The notes under the pieces were generated by a model. The model ran no database searches and had not been told where the DNA came from. It saw nothing but the letters and a program-made list of their open reading frames with translations. This document shows, piece after piece, positions 9,359 through 19,855 of a stretch of 64,000 nt of DNA. The stretch's first letter is position 1, and each line of letters opens with the position of its first letter. This DNA comes from Paraburkholderia sp. (GTDB taxonomy: Bacteria > Pseudomonadota > Gammaproteobacteria > Burkholderiales > Burkholderiaceae): contig NZ_JAMXLH010000005.1 in NCBI RefSeq assembly GCF_024281035.1, positions 33,850-97,849 on the forward strand, written 5' to 3'. A program made the translations under genes and the position numbers.

Positions 9359-9704
9359 GGCGCGGTTTTCACGACAAATTCCCGGCAGCAGGTGGCCTGG
9401 TCGGGAGGAGTGGGTCGAAAAAACGTCGGATATCGGTTCGTCGGGCATCGCCGGCATTTAAAGCTGCAATCGCAGCCTGTTGCCGGGTACCGCCAGGGTC
9501 TCCACAACCGATGTATGACGATTCTACGACTGAAGTCAGCCTTGGCTCAACCTAAGGTAATCGCCGATACGTCGCCGTTATGCCGCCCGCTGTTTTACCC
9601 ATATGCAGCGCGCGCGATCCCACTATTTGTGTGTTTTTAGAGTTTGGGTCGCGCGGGACGCCATCGTGCGGCGCTGGCGGGGCCGACGTGGCGCCGGGGG
9701 GCGA
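9359..9704. other. Intergenic region with the sugar-operon promoter
   Basis: No gene is seen in these 346 bp. The region separates the ATPase start from the hpnL stop, both on the minus strand. It should hold the promoter of the sugar operon and the end of the hopanoid transcript. No convincing operator or terminator was recognised. Confidence 0.5.
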
Positions 9705-10733
9705 TTATGGCGCGCGTTCGCTGCTTGCGCTGCTCATGTCGACGCGCGGGCGTGCGTGGGCCCTGGCGCGTCGCGGACCGGACTCGGCGAACTGCCAGGC
9801 GAGGAGGCCGGGCACGTAAAACAGCAGATCGCGGACACGCCGCGTACCCGCGAGCGCGAGACAGGTCGGCGCATCGAAACCCATCAGCCCGCCGATCAGC
9901 ACGAAGCCGCCCTCCTGAACGCCCAGGCCGCCCGGCACCAGGAACGCGACACTGCTCACGATCTGGATCAGCGCTTCGATCACGAAGGCCTGCGCGAAGG
10001 TCGGATTCGCGCCGAGGACGTACAGCGCAATCCAGATTTCGAGTGCGTAACCGAGGCACTGCAGCGTCTGCCAGATCAGCAGATAACGCACGATGACGCC
10101 GGTCTGCCGCCAGATGAGCTTGACCGACTGGTCGATCCGCGCCGATTTGCCGACGAGCTCATAAACCTTGCCGCTCGTGACGTGATTGAGCGTGCGTGCG
10201 GCGCGCTCGAATGGCCTGGCGTGCTGAACGAGCGCGAACAGCAGCAGGACGGGCGCGAGCGCCGCAACGCCCCACGCGATCTGTCCGGCCACGCGCGCCG
10301 TATCCGACGATGCCTGTTCGAGCAGAAAGCCGACCGCCACGAGCGCGAACACGAACTGGCTGATGAGCGAGAGCTGCATGTCGACGACGAGGCTCGCCGC
10401 CGCCGTTGCGGGCCGTACGCCGAGGCGGCCGAGCAGCCGGAAGGAAACCAGTTCGCCGCCGATGCGCGCAACCGGCAGGAGCGAGTTGATCGATTCGCGG
10501 ATCCACACGAGCCGCAGCATCGTCAGGAAGGTGGGGCGCTGCGCCGGACGGATCAGCGTGCGCCAGTCCCACGCGTTGGCGAGCATCGGCAGGATGTGTG
10601 CCGCCGCGGCGAGCAGGAGGCCCGCGCCCGCGCCTTGCAGAAGGCGAAAGATCGTTTCGGGATGGTCGCGCCAGACGAGCCAGGCGGCGATTGCAAGGCC
10701 AAGCAGGGCCGCCAGGCGTCCAAGGTGTTTCAT
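9705..10733 (-). CDS. hpnL: Hopanoid-associated flippase-like membrane protein HpnL
   Basis: This 342-aa polytopic protein belongs to the lysylphosphatidylglycerol-synthase transmembrane (UPF0104) superfamily. It has about eight hydrophobic helices and the motifs ESINSLLPVARIGGE and FLVPGGLGVQEGG that mark the family. The HpnL subgroup is assigned because it lies 61 bp downstream of hpnI on the same strand, a known hopanoid arrangement. The role is probably in handling hopanoid lipids in the inner membrane; the exact activity is unproven. The last 30 residues are Arg/Pro-rich and cytoplasmic in character. Confidence 0.82.
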   Translation of the reverse strand: MKHLGRLAALLGLAIAAWLVWRDHPETIFRLLQGAGAGLLLAAAAHILPMLANAWDWRTLIRPAQRPTFLTMLRLVWIRESINSLLPVARIGGELVSFRLLGRLGVRPATAAASLVVDMQLSLISQFVFALVAVGFLLEQASSDTARVAGQIAWGVAALAPVLLLFALVQHARPFERAARTLNHVTSGKVYELVGKSARIDQSVKLIWRQTGVIVRYLLIWQTLQCLGYALEIWIALYVLGANPTFAQAFVIEALIQIVSSVAFLVPGGLGVQEGGFVLIGGLMGFDAPTCLALAGTRRVRDLLFYVPGLLAWQFAESGPRRARAHARPRVDMSSASSERAP

Positions 10734-10794
10734 GAGTGGAGTTCCGCCACGCGTGTGGTGTTCATTCGTCGGTCAGTCTTCGCTTGATCGTCGC

Positions 10795-12072
10795 TCAGTC
10801 GTCGTGCAGCGGCGAGAGCAGGCCGTCGCCGTCCACGCTGAAACTGAAGCCGCGCCAGACCACGCGCGAAGACCAGAAGCTGGCGGCAAAAATCATGAAC
10901 TGCACGATATCCCACATCGGCAGCAGCCACAATCCGCGGCAGCGTTCGCCGATTGCGCGGTCCGTCTGCCATTTGAGCGCGGCGCGCGCGAGCAGCGCGG
11001 CCAGTGCGAGCGCAGCGGCGGCCGGCGCGCCGCCCGAGGCCAGTACGGCGACGAGCGCGAGCGCGAACGGATGCATCAGCGTCGAGCTCAGATGGCCGGA
11101 GCGGTCGGCGGCCCGGATCGTGCGGCTCCAGCGCAGTTCGTGCGTGAAGAGCTTCGCAAAGGTGGTTTCCACGCACGCGTGCTGCACCGTGAACGGCGGA
11201 ATGGCCACGCTCGCGCCTGTGCGCCGCACGGCTTCGCCAAGGGCGTGATCTTCGGCGAGATGATGCGCGAACTGCACGAGCCCGCCAATGCGCTCGAGCG
11301 TCGCGCGCGTCATTGCAATGGTCTGGCCGAAGCAGGGCCGGGCGAGCCCGATGGCGAGACCGGTCACGACGCCCGGCAGGAACTGATAATTCGTCAATGC
11401 CGCCGCGGCGCGCGGCCAGAAGCCCGGCGCGCACAGCCCGCGATAGACGCAGGTGACGAGCCCGACGCCCGGCTGCTCCAGCGCGCCGACGACATGACGC
11501 AGATAGTCGCGCTCGACGGTGACGTCGCTGTCCGCGAAACACAGCACGTCGTGTTCGGCGCGTTCGAGCATGTTGACGAGATTGGCGATCTTTCGATTCG
11601 GGCCGTAGAGCCGCGAATCCGCCACGACCGTAATGTGCGCCTGCGGGTAGCGCGCGCGCAGCGCCTCGACGGTTTGCAGCGCGGCATCGCCCGCGTCGTG
11701 AACGCCGAACAGATACTGCACGGGACCGGCGTAGTCCTGCTCGAAAAAGGTGGTGAGGTTGCCGATGAGATTCCACTCGTCGCCATGCAGCGGCTTCACG
11801 AAGGTGACGCTGGGGCACTGGGTCGGCTCATGGCAGGGCTGCGCGAAGAAGCGGCGCACCATCACGCTCGCGACGCAGCAGTAGGCGATACCGAGCGCCG
11901 CCGCCGCCGCGCAGACGAATGCGAGCAGCTTGAGTAGCGGCTGTGCCAATTGCTGGAGTGAGAGCGGTGACACAGCCCAAAGCGCGAGTGCGGCGACGGG
12001 TGCGATCAACAAGGCCACGCGCGCAGCGCCTGCCTGTCCCTTGCGTTTTCTCGCGCGTGTGACGTCCATCAT
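10795..12072 (-). CDS. hpnI: Hopanoid glycosyltransferase HpnI
   Basis: This 425-aa membrane glycosyltransferase resembles ceramide glucosyltransferase (GT21). It adds an N-acetylglucosamine unit to bacteriohopanetetrol in hopanoid side-chain synthesis. The ordered signature is visible: VTFVKPLHGDE, the metal-binding CFADSDV (DxD type), HHLAEDHALG with the third acidic group, and HELRW (QxxRW-type motif). Hydrophobic helices lie at both ends. The ATG at 12072 is chosen because upstream in-frame residues are low-complexity Ser/Arg/Pro. It is followed by hpnL. HpnJ and HpnK are not in the window, so the pathway must be completed elsewhere. Confidence 0.87.
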   Translation of the reverse strand: MMDVTRARKRKGQAGAARVALLIAPVAALALWAVSPLSLQQLAQPLLKLLAFVCAAAAALGIAYCCVASVMVRRFFAQPCHEPTQCPSVTFVKPLHGDEWNLIGNLTTFFEQDYAGPVQYLFGVHDAGDAALQTVEALRARYPQAHITVVADSRLYGPNRKIANLVNMLERAEHDVLCFADSDVTVERDYLRHVVGALEQPGVGLVTCVYRGLCAPGFWPRAAAALTNYQFLPGVVTGLAIGLARPCFGQTIAMTRATLERIGGLVQFAHHLAEDHALGEAVRRTGASVAIPPFTVQHACVETTFAKLFTHELRWSRTIRAADRSGHLSSTLMHPFALALVAVLASGGAPAAAALALAALLARAALKWQTDRAIGERCRGLWLLPMWDIVQFMIFAASFWSSRVVWRGFSFSVDGDGLLSPLHDD

Positions 12073-13124
12073 GCGTCGCGCCGGCAGAGGGTACGGCGTT
12101 GCGCAAAACTGGCCCGGACAGCGAAACCGGCGCTGCCGTGGAACGAAACCTGCTGATGCAACCATTTCATGTGAGGAATGCCCCCGTGACGCGTGTCGCG
12201 AACCGGCCGGGAGTATAGGGGTCAGCATTGACGCTGATATGACGCTTAGGGGTCTAACGTGACCGGATTCGCACAGGCGCACCAGTATAGCGCCGGATCG
12301 CTCGTCTGCCGATTGAATCGGACACGAACGAACAAGCGGACGCGCCGCGAACCGTGCTCGAAGAGCACCGCGGTGCGTTGCTGCGAACCCGCGAGGCGGG
12401 CCTGCCGGCTGGCGATTGCGTTGCGAGACGCTCGATGCGCGAGCCTGCGAAGACGATGCGGGCGCAACCGATAACCGCAACCACGCTGACGCGTTTGAAC
12501 GTGCATGAACGCGCATGAACGTGCAACGCGAAGGCGATAAACAACTCTGCGCGGCACGGTTCGATAGTCGACGGCTTCACATTGAGATCCGCTTCAATGC
12601 GCCGCACCAGGATAAACGCCTGGTCCGTCTTTCGAGGCGCCTGCGGATGACCTTCAAGATGATTGCCGTGCAACTTCGCAAGTATGAGGTCGCGCGCAAA
12701 CCGTGGGGCGATCATAACGATCGAACATGAAGAAAACCTTAAGCTGATGCGCGCCCGTGTATGAATGCGATCAGGGCAGCAAGCGTCGGAAGCCAACGTC
12801 AATAGCGGGCGCCATATTCGTATTCCTCATTAAATGAGCGCGTTCATGCAATTCCGATTCCGCCGCGTGCCACATCGGCAATCGGCAATCGGATTGAGGT
12901 TGCCTGATATGGGTTGTCCGTCCACACCGGTCGGCGCGCCGCGTTCGAAGCGAAAACGCGTATCGTGATGCGCGTGTCGCTCGTGCCGTGCCGGACATCG
13001 GCGCGCCGGCCGCAAACAGGCCATAATCGCGCTTCCGGCCGTGCGGCCACCCGTCGCAGTAGCGCGGTGAGGCAGCGTGCTTGCGCATGCGCGGCGGTCG
13101 GCACGCTTTCTCACGAATTCACCC
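12073..13124. other. 1.05-kb gene-free region
   Basis: Only overlapping low-complexity reading frames without a recognisable family, start signal or codon pattern are seen. The AT-richer part around 12720-12840 is the likeliest place for promoters of the neighbouring divergent genes (hpnI on minus, MFS exporter on plus). I see no mobile element or RNA gene. Confidence 0.5.
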
Positions 13125-14606
13125 ATGTCACCGCATCCGAAAACCTCTCGTCCGCTCGTCGTCGCGTCCGTCATGGCCGCTAGCGCCATGGTTGCGATCG
13201 AAGCCACCATCGTTTCCACCGCGATGCCGCAGATCGTCACGCAACTCGGCGGCCTGCGCCTTTATAGCTGGGTGTTCTCGTCGTTCCTGCTCGCGCAGAC
13301 CGCCATGACGGTGGTGTTCGGCAAGCTCGCCGATCTTTACGGGCGCAAACCCGTCGTGCTCGCGGGTATCGCGATCTTCCTGCTCGGCTCGGTGCTCGCC
13401 GGTTACGCCGGGTCGATGACCGCGATGATCGTTTTCCGTCTGATTCAGGGCATAGGCGCGGGCGCGATCCAGCCGATTACGGTCACCATCGTCGGCGATC
13501 TCTTTCCGGTCCACGAGCGCGGCAAGGTACAGGGCTGGATCGCGAGCGTGTGGGCGATCTCGGCCGTGCTCGGCCCGATTGCGGGCGGATTCATCATTCA
13601 CGCGTTCTCGTGGTCGTGGATCTTCTGGATGAACGTGCCGATCGGCATTGTGTCCGCGGCGGGATTCATCGCGTTTCTGCACGAGCACGAGCGCCATACG
13701 CGGCCATCCATCGATCTTGCGGGGGCTGCGCTCTTTACCGTGGCAATCGGCGCACTGATGATGGCGCTCACCGATGCGGGCGCCGCCGACAATTCGCGCG
13801 CGGTGTTCGAATTCGCGCTTTTTCTCGTGTGCGGGGCGCTTTTCGTGTGGCAGGAGCGGCGCGCCGCGGAGCCCATGATCTCGTTTGCGCTGTGGACACA
13901 CCGGCCCATCGCCGCGGCCAACGCCGCGACGCTCTTCTGCGGGATGGTGCTGATGGGGCTCACGACCTTCCTGCCGATGTACGTCCAGGGCGTGCTTGAA
14001 CGCTCGCCCGTGGTGGCGGGGCTGGCGTTGACCATGATGATGGTCGGCTGGCCGGCGGGTGCGACGCTCGCCGCGCGCACGTTCCACCGTGTCGGGCTGC
14101 GCCGCGTGCTGGTCGGCGGGAGCTTCTTCATGCCGCTCGGCGCCATCGCGTTCGTGTTGCTCAATCCGCACAGCTCGCCGGTCGTGGCGGCGGTCGGCTC
14201 GCTCGTGATGGGGCTGGGCATGGGCACGTCGAGCGTGTGCTCGCTCGTGCTGATCCAGGAGATCGTCAGTCCTTCGGAGCGCGGCAGCGCCACGGCGTCG
14301 AACCTCTTCTCGCGCAATCTGGGCAGCACGCTGGGCGCGACGTTGTTCGGCGCGGTGCTCAATTTCGGGCTGCGCCATACGCCGTATCTTCCGGCCGGTG
14401 GCGCCGATGCGCTGCGCCACGTGCTCGACGCGCCGGGCGGGCACGTGGCGGGCGATCTGTCGATCCGGCTCGCGCTGCATCAATCGCTGCACCTGACGTT
14501 TCTCGCGCTGATGGCGATTGCGCTGGCCGTGGTCGTGTCCTTGCTGTTCGTGCCGCCGTTCAAGCTGAGCGCGCGGCATCAGGTGTCCGCGAGCGAAGCG
14601 ATCTAG
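13125..14606 (+). CDS. MFS multidrug exporter, DHA2 (EmrB/QacA) family
   Basis: The 493-aa inner-membrane protein has about 14 hydrophobic segments, as expected for the drug:H+ antiporter-2 family. Motif A (GKLADLYGRKP) lies after the second helix, and motif C-like GPIAGGF in the fifth. The start at 13125 (MSPHPKTSRPL) is chosen over 13077 because the upstream 16 residues are basic and unlike the family. No EmrA-like adaptor lies beside it, so it may work alone. An intrinsic hairpin follows the gene. The substrate cannot be told from the sequence. Confidence 0.9.
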   Translation: MSPHPKTSRPLVVASVMAASAMVAIEATIVSTAMPQIVTQLGGLRLYSWVFSSFLLAQTAMTVVFGKLADLYGRKPVVLAGIAIFLLGSVLAGYAGSMTAMIVFRLIQGIGAGAIQPITVTIVGDLFPVHERGKVQGWIASVWAISAVLGPIAGGFIIHAFSWSWIFWMNVPIGIVSAAGFIAFLHEHERHTRPSIDLAGAALFTVAIGALMMALTDAGAADNSRAVFEFALFLVCGALFVWQERRAAEPMISFALWTHRPIAAANAATLFCGMVLMGLTTFLPMYVQGVLERSPVVAGLALTMMMVGWPAGATLAARTFHRVGLRRVLVGGSFFMPLGAIAFVLLNPHSSPVVAAVGSLVMGLGMGTSSVCSLVLIQEIVSPSERGSATASNLFSRNLGSTLGATLFGAVLNFGLRHTPYLPAGGADALRHVLDAPGGHVAGDLSIRLALHQSLHLTFLALMAIALAVVVSLLFVPPFKLSARHQVSASEAI

Positions 14607-14644
14607 CTGCACGCATCGCACGACACAACTCACACGCATAAAAG

Positions 14645-14680
14645 AAAATCGCCCTTGCGGTTTTAACCGCAAGGGCGTTT
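14645..14680. terminator. Bidirectional intrinsic terminator between convergent genes
   Basis: CGCCCTTGCGGTT and AACCGCAAGGGCG pair in a near-perfect stem at 14650-14677, preceded by AAAGAAAAT and followed by TTT. It serves the MFS gene on plus and the isocitrate dehydrogenase gene on minus. Confidence 0.85.
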
Positions 14681-14734
14681 CGCATGTTTCGATGAAGCGA
14701 GGGCCGCTTGCGCGGTCCCCGCTACGAACGATGC

Positions 14735-16978
14735 TTACTTCGCAGCCGCTTCGAGCGCGGCGTTGAACGTCTTGCTCGGACGCATCACAGCGGTGAGCTT
14801 CGCGAAGTCCGGCTGGTAGTAGCCGCCGATATCGACCGGCTTGCCCTGCACGGCCGCAAATTCCGCGACGATGGCCGCTTCGTTGTCGGCCAGCGCCTTC
14901 GCGAGCGGTGCGAAGTGAGCGGCCAGTGCCGGCTCGTCCTTCTGCGCGGCCAGCTCTTGCGCCCAGTACATCGCCAGGTAGAACTGGCTGCCGCGGTTGT
15001 CCAGCTCGCCGGTCTTCGGCGACGGACCCTTGCTGTTGTCGAGCAGCTTGCCGGTGGCGGCGTCGAGCGTCTTCGCGAGCAGCTTCGCCTTCGCGTTGTT
15101 CGTCTTGATGCCGAGGTCTTCCAGCGACACGGCCAGCGCGAGGAATTCGCCGAGCGAATCCCAGCGCAGGTGGTCTTCCTGAACCAGTTGCTGGACATGC
15201 TTCGGCGCCGAACCGCCCGCGCCCGTTTCGTACATGCCGCCGCCCGCCATCAGCGGAACGATCGACAGCATCTTCGCGCTCGTGCCGAGTTCCATGATCG
15301 GGAACAGGTCGGTCAGGTAGTCGCGCAGGATGTTGCCGGTGGCCGAGATCGTGTCGAGACCGCGGATCACGCGCTCGAGCGTGTAACGCATCGCGCGGAC
15401 CTGCGACATGATCTGGATGTCGAGGCCGGTCAGGTCGTAATCCTTCAGGTACGTTTCGACCTTCTTGATCAGTTCGTTTTCGTGCGGACGATACGGGTCG
15501 AGCCAGAACACGACCGGCGTGCCCGAGTTCTTCGCGCGCGCGACGGCGAGCTTGACCCAGTCGCGGATCGGCGCGTCCTTCACGAGGCACGTGCGCCAGA
15601 TGTCGCCCTGCTCGACTTCCTGCGTGAGCGCTTCGAGGACTTCGCCCGTGGCGTTGTCGACGACGCGCGCCGTGCCGTCTTGCGTGATTTCGAAGGTCTT
15701 GTCGTGCGAACCGTACTCTTCGGCCTTCTGCGCCATCAGGCCGACGTTCGGCACCGTGCCCATCGTGCGCGGGTCGAATGCGCCGTTGGTCTTGCAGAAG
15801 TTGATGATTTCCTGGTAGATGCGCGCGAACGTGCTTTCGGGAATCAGGCACTTCGTGTCGGCCGGACGGCCGTCGGCGCCCCACATCTTGCCGCCGGCGC
15901 GGATCATCGCGGGCATCGAGGCGTCGACGATCACGTCGTTCGGCGCGTGCAGGTTCGAGATGCCCTTGGCCGAGTCGACCATCGCGAGCGACGGACGGTG
16001 CTCGTGGCACGCGTGCAGATCGCGGATCACTTCTTCGCGCTTCGATTCCGGCAGCGTTTCGATCTTCGTGTACAGATCGACCATGCCGTTATTGACGTTC
16101 ACGCCGAGCTCTTCGAAGAGCTTGGCGTGCTTCGCGAACGCGTCCTTGTAGAACACCTTGACCGCGTGGCCGAACACGATGGGGTGCGAAACCTTCATCA
16201 TGGTCGCCTTCACGTGCAGCGAGAGCATGACGCCGGTCTTGCGCGCGTCTTCCATCTGCTCTTCGTAGAACGCCACCAGGGCCTTCTTGCTCATGAACAT
16301 GCTGTCGATGATTTCGCCGTCGAGCAGCGAGAGCTTCGGCTTCAGCACGATCGTCTCGCCGCTCTTCGTGACGAGTTCCATGCGGACTTCACGCGCCTTG
16401 TCGAGCGTGATCGACTTTTCGCCGTGATAGAAGTCGCCGTGCTTCATGTGCGCGACGTGAGTGCGCGAAGCCATGCTCCACTCGCCCATGCTGTGCGGGT
16501 GCTTGCGCGCGTAGTTCTTGACGGCGGCCGGCGCGCGGCGGTCCGAATTGCCTTCGCGCAGCACCGGGTTCACGGCGCTGCCGAGGCACTTCGAGTAGCG
16601 CTTCTGGATCGCCTTCTCTTCGTCGTTCTTCGGATCTTCCGGATAGTCGGGGATCTTGTAGCCCTTGCCCTGCAGCTCCTTGATCGCGGCGATGAGCTGC
16701 GGCACCGATGCGCTGATGTTCGGCAGCTTGATGATGTTCGTGTCCGGCAGCTGCGTCAGACGGCCGAGCGCGGCCAGATTGTCCGGCACGCGCTGTTCTT
16801 CCGTCAGGAATTCGGGAAACTCTCCGAGAATACGGGTCGCCACCGAGATATCGCTGGTCTCGACGTTCACGCCGGCCGGCGCAGCGAAGGTGCGGATGAT
16901 GGGCAGAAACGCGCTGGTGGCGAGCAGCGGCGCTTCATCAGTCAGGGTGTAAATGATCGTGGGTTGCTGAGTACTCAT
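14735..16978 (-). CDS. icd2: NADP-dependent isocitrate dehydrogenase, monomeric type
   Basis: The 747-aa TCA-cycle enzyme converts isocitrate to 2-oxoglutarate with NADP+. Its length and motifs ([50 protein letters not shown] segment, [17 protein letters not shown]) identify the monomeric class, unrelated in length to the 420-aa dimeric Icd. The start at 16978 ([17 protein letters not shown]) matches the family; an earlier in-frame start adds 79 non-conserved residues. It stands alone and is convergent with the MFS gene. The symbol follows usage for the second isocitrate dehydrogenase of beta-proteobacteria. Confidence 0.95.
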   Translation of the reverse strand: MSTQQPTIIYTLTDEAPLLATSAFLPIIRTFAAPAGVNVETSDISVATRILGEFPEFLTEEQRVPDNLAALGRLTQLPDTNIIKLPNISASVPQLIAAIKELQGKGYKIPDYPEDPKNDEEKAIQKRYSKCLGSAVNPVLREGNSDRRAPAAVKNYARKHPHSMGEWSMASRTHVAHMKHGDFYHGEKSITLDKAREVRMELVTKSGETIVLKPKLSLLDGEIIDSMFMSKKALVAFYEEQMEDARKTGVMLSLHVKATMMKVSHPIVFGHAVKVFYKDAFAKHAKLFEELGVNVNNGMVDLYTKIETLPESKREEVIRDLHACHEHRPSLAMVDSAKGISNLHAPNDVIVDASMPAMIRAGGKMWGADGRPADTKCLIPESTFARIYQEIINFCKTNGAFDPRTMGTVPNVGLMAQKAEEYGSHDKTFEITQDGTARVVDNATGEVLEALTQEVEQGDIWRTCLVKDAPIRDWVKLAVARAKNSGTPVVFWLDPYRPHENELIKKVETYLKDYDLTGLDIQIMSQVRAMRYTLERVIRGLDTISATGNILRDYLTDLFPIMELGTSAKMLSIVPLMAGGGMYETGAGGSAPKHVQQLVQEDHLRWDSLGEFLALAVSLEDLGIKTNNAKAKLLAKTLDAATGKLLDNSKGPSPKTGELDNRGSQFYLAMYWAQELAAQKDEPALAAHFAPLAKALADNEAAIVAEFAAVQGKPVDIGGYYQPDFAKLTAVMRPSKTFNAALEAAAK

Positions 16979-17688
16979 CGGCTTCTTGGCGGGGTCCAAA
17001 AACGGGTTGGGAACACCACCGGCTGCGCACAGTCGGCGTAAACAAGAGGATTTTGCCTGATTTTGGGGCTCGGCGGGGCCGAGCCGCCGGAAAATTTCAC
17101 ATGGTGGGATGCGATATCGCAGTTTTTTAACAATTTCGACCCGAAATAGGGGGACGAAGGCGCGCGCGTTGCCTGTCGGAGCTGGGAGCAGACGAGTGTA
17201 GGTGAGCGCGTGCACGCTGCCGCGAATTCACGATCGGGGGATCGATCGTTTCGATATCGAACGAGCGTGCTTTTGCGGATCGGCGGGGCGCGAGGTTGTC
17301 AAGCCGGATCGATCCGGGTGCGGCGCGGCAGAGACCTCGCCGGAACGAATGCACCGAATCAATCGCACGTCGCACGTCGCTCGGCCTCGCGGCGAAAACA
17401 TATTGAAAAGCCGGCTTAATCTTTTCTTCAGGCGTCGGCAGTAGAGTAGGAAAGGCACCGGAGCCCGGGCTCGGGCACTCGAAGGGACAGCACAGCCGCG
17501 GCCGCTTATTGCCGCGACAAGCTGTGCGCACGCATACCCACACTACAACCTGAACGTGCGCGCGTTCATCGCGAACGGGCGGGCCTGCACGGCAAACAAA
17601 CACCGGTCACAGGTAATCGCCGCCATGGCGTGAGTCGTTGCGGCGATCGTTGGTTCACAAGCAATGCGCAACGAAAGGGTGGGTGAAC
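16979..17688. other. 710-bp intergenic region between divergent genes
   Basis: No gene is supported. The side nearest 16980-17100 should hold the isocitrate dehydrogenase promoter. The AT-richer patch around 17395-17435 could hold the promoter of the PAP2 gene, but no clean -35/-10 pair was found. Confidence 0.45.
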
Positions 17689-18321
17689 ATGTCCACCAGG
17701 TCATCGGCATTCTTGAGTCGCATCAGCACACGGCTGATCGCCCCGGCAGCGTTGAGCGTCGTCAGCATCGCGGCGCACGCTGGTTTCGATCATGTATGGG
17801 CGTACGACCAGAGCGGCATCTGGAACCGGAACGTCCAGCTCGCCATCGAGTATTCGGCCGTTGCCGTCACGGCGGGCGGCGCACTCTGGCTCGGCAACGA
17901 CACCGAACTCGGTCACACGTTCTGGCAAACGGTGGATTCCGTGGCGATATCGGCAGTTGCCGCGCAGGGCATGAAGTACGCGTTTCGCCGTGAGCGTCCC
18001 AATAGCGGACGGGGGCCGGGCGCGTGGTTCGTGAAGGGCGGCGACAGCTTCCCGAGCGGAGAAGTCACGCTGCAGGCGAGCTTCGTCACGCCGTTCATCG
18101 TCAACTACGGGCGGCGCTACCCCTGGGTCTGGGCCCTCGAACTGCTGCCCGCCTATGACGCGGTGGCGCGCATGAAGGCGCAGGCGCACTGGCAAACCGA
18201 CGTCCTCGCCGGTTGGGCGCTGGGCACGGCGGTGGGTTACGTGTCCACTACGTTCAACACACCCTTGTTCGTCCAGATCCTTCCGCACGGCCTGACCGTT
18301 GGATTTTCGAAGCGGTTCTGA
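17689..18321 (+). CDS. PAP2-superfamily phosphatase-like protein, periplasmic
   Basis: The 210-aa protein has an apparent signal peptide (about residues 1-29, IAAHA-GF). It also carries the three PAP2 motifs in order: KYAFRRERP (KxxxxxxRP type), SFPSGE (PSGH type) and RMKAQAHWQTDVLAG (SRxxxxxHxxxD type). PAP2 enzymes hydrolyse lipid or isoprenoid phosphates at the periplasmic face. The second motif ends in Glu instead of the usual catalytic His, so activity may be altered or lost, unless this is a feature of the subfamily. The start at 17689 is chosen because it gives the signal peptide directly. No operon partner is seen. Confidence 0.8.
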   Translation: MSTRSSAFLSRISTRLIAPAALSVVSIAAHAGFDHVWAYDQSGIWNRNVQLAIEYSAVAVTAGGALWLGNDTELGHTFWQTVDSVAISAVAAQGMKYAFRRERPNSGRGPGAWFVKGGDSFPSGEVTLQASFVTPFIVNYGRRYPWVWALELLPAYDAVARMKAQAHWQTDVLAGWALGTAVGYVSTTFNTPLFVQILPHGLTVGFSKRF

Positions 18322-18335
18322 GCGGCGTGCGGGAT

Positions 18336-18908
18336 TTATCGGCCGGATTTTGTGCGCCCTGCCGGAAACCAGCGCGGCAGCATGGTGGTCAGGACGTCGT
18401 CTTTAAGGACGATATGGTGGAAAAGCGCCGCGAGCGCGTGCAGTCCGGCCAGCCACATGATCAGGTCGCCGAGCCACCCGTGGACCGATGCGAAGGTTGC
18501 GCCCGCACCATGTGATGCTGCGAATAGCGGAGAAATTTCGATTCCGGCGACGAGCGTCAGAGGATGCCCCTGGAGCCACGCGCCGGTAATGGCGGTCAGC
18601 GGAAGTGCAAGGAGCAGCAGATAGAGCAGCCACTGGACGACGGTTGCCAGCACACCCATCCAGCGTGGACCGTCCGGAGCCGCGGGGCGCGTATCGAAAG
18701 CCCGCCACAGCAAACGGATGACGGCAAGCGCGAACACGCACAGTCCTAACGTCTCGTGAAGCCGCCGGTCGAACTCGTGCACGGACGAGTACACGCGCTG
18801 TTCGGGGCCGCCGGGCCCGTAAATGAAGGCCACGAGGACAAGGATTGCAGTACACCAGTGGAAGAATTGCGCAATCGCACCGTAGCGCGTGCCGGAGCCT
18901 TTCACCAT
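18336..18908 (-). CDS. Cytochrome b561 family protein
   Basis: This 190-aa inner-membrane dihaem protein has four hydrophobic helices. His residues suited to bind haem lie in FFHWCTA (helix 1), RLHETLG (helix 2), SVHGWLGD (helix 3) and LHALAALFHHIVLKDD (helix 4). Bacterial b561 proteins of this type oxidise ubiquinol and can pass electrons to superoxide or periplasmic partners. A second b561 gene lies 350 bp upstream on the same strand. The C-terminal FHHIVLKDDVL motif is typical of the family. Confidence 0.9.
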   Translation of the reverse strand: MVKGSGTRYGAIAQFFHWCTAILVLVAFIYGPGGPEQRVYSSVHEFDRRLHETLGLCVFALAVIRLLWRAFDTRPAAPDGPRWMGVLATVVQWLLYLLLLALPLTAITGAWLQGHPLTLVAGIEISPLFAASHGAGATFASVHGWLGDLIMWLAGLHALAALFHHIVLKDDVLTTMLPRWFPAGRTKSGR

Positions 18909-19258
18909 GATGCTGCCTCCTTTCCGGTCAGCCGCGCGTCAAAAGGGCATCTGCGTGAGTGCAGACCTCGCGGCGCGCAATCGGGTCACCATATTAGACC
19001 TCGATTTCTCGATGCGCCATGTCGTAGTTGGACCTCGAGCGCTTTTGATCGGGCCGGAGGGCGACGCGTCCACGCGGACGCGCGCGGCGGCAGTAACGGT
19101 GGTCCCTCGGCGCCGGCCCTGGTGCGGTGGACGTGGAATCGGCAACCGGCTGTTTGTTGTGTTTATCGTGTGGATGGGTTTGCTATCGTCGCTGGCGGAT
19201 CGGGCCGTTCGATGGCGCACAACGAACAGGTCACCGCGAATGGGTCACGACGAATGGG
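18909..19258. other. Gene-free spacer between the two cytochrome b561 genes
   Basis: No conserved protein, RNA gene or repeat is seen in these 350 bp. A short tandem-like pattern near 19225-19262 (copies of GAATGGGTCAC) is too small to call a functional repeat. The promoter of the downstream b561 gene should lie here. Confidence 0.45.
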
Positions 19259-19786
19259 TCACCACGGCGTCATCCGCTGCAGCACACGGTCGCGAAGGAC
19301 GAACCGATGCAGCAGGGCCGCGCCGACATGCAGGCAGATCAACGTGAACAGTGCCCACGCCAGCGTGCCATGCACGTCGCCCATCGCATGACCGAACGAC
19401 GAACCGGCGGACGAGAGCGCGGGAAGCGGGATAGCGCCAAGCAGGCTCACGCTCCAGGTGCGCGACGAAGCATTGATCCAGCCAAGCAGCGGGATGACGA
19501 CCAGCAGCGCGTAAAGAGCGAAATGCGTGAGCCCGGACACTGCGCGCAAGGCGTGCGAGGACGCTTCTTCAGGCGGCCGATGCGTCGCGCGCCAGACAAC
19601 GCGGCACGCCATCGCGGCCAGCAACGCGGTGCCGACAATCAGATGCCAGGCGATCAGTCCGACCGGTTGTGTGTCGCGATGCACGTCCGGCATCGTCCAG
19701 CCGATGACGAACTGCGCGCTGACCAGTGCAACGACGAGCCAGTGTAAAAAACGTGAGACGGCGTCGTATCGTGAAGTGGCTTGCAT
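19259..19786 (-). CDS. Cytochrome b561 family protein (QseB-box promoter)
   Basis: The 175-aa dihaem membrane protein has four helices and haem-ligand candidates in FLHWLVV, AWHLIVG, DVHGTLAW and CLHVGAALLHR. The end HRFVLRDRVLQRM is a family hallmark. It is the first gene after the QseBC-like locus on the same strand, and a direct-repeat box of the PmrA/QseB type lies about 70 bp upstream, so control by the adjacent response regulator is likely. In relatives b561 genes often accompany QseBC-type systems. Confidence 0.9.
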   Translation of the reverse strand: MQATSRYDAVSRFLHWLVVALVSAQFVIGWTMPDVHRDTQPVGLIAWHLIVGTALLAAMACRVVWRATHRPPEEASSHALRAVSGLTHFALYALLVVIPLLGWINASSRTWSVSLLGAIPLPALSSAGSSFGHAMGDVHGTLAWALFTLICLHVGAALLHRFVLRDRVLQRMTPW

Positions 19787-19855
19787 GGCGGTCCCGGTAG
19801 AAGGAGGTGCTTGATTGTCGGCTTCGACTGAAGGCTCCGATCCTACACAGAGACA

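Noticed and set aside
12254..12802. 182-aa minus-strand frame in the hpnI-MFS gap
   Set aside because: No ribosome-binding site, domain or codon pattern; mostly Ser/Arg/Cys-rich.
13128..16010. 960-aa minus-strand frame spanning the MFS and icd genes
   Set aside because: It crosses a terminator and two genuine genes in other frames and has no domain.
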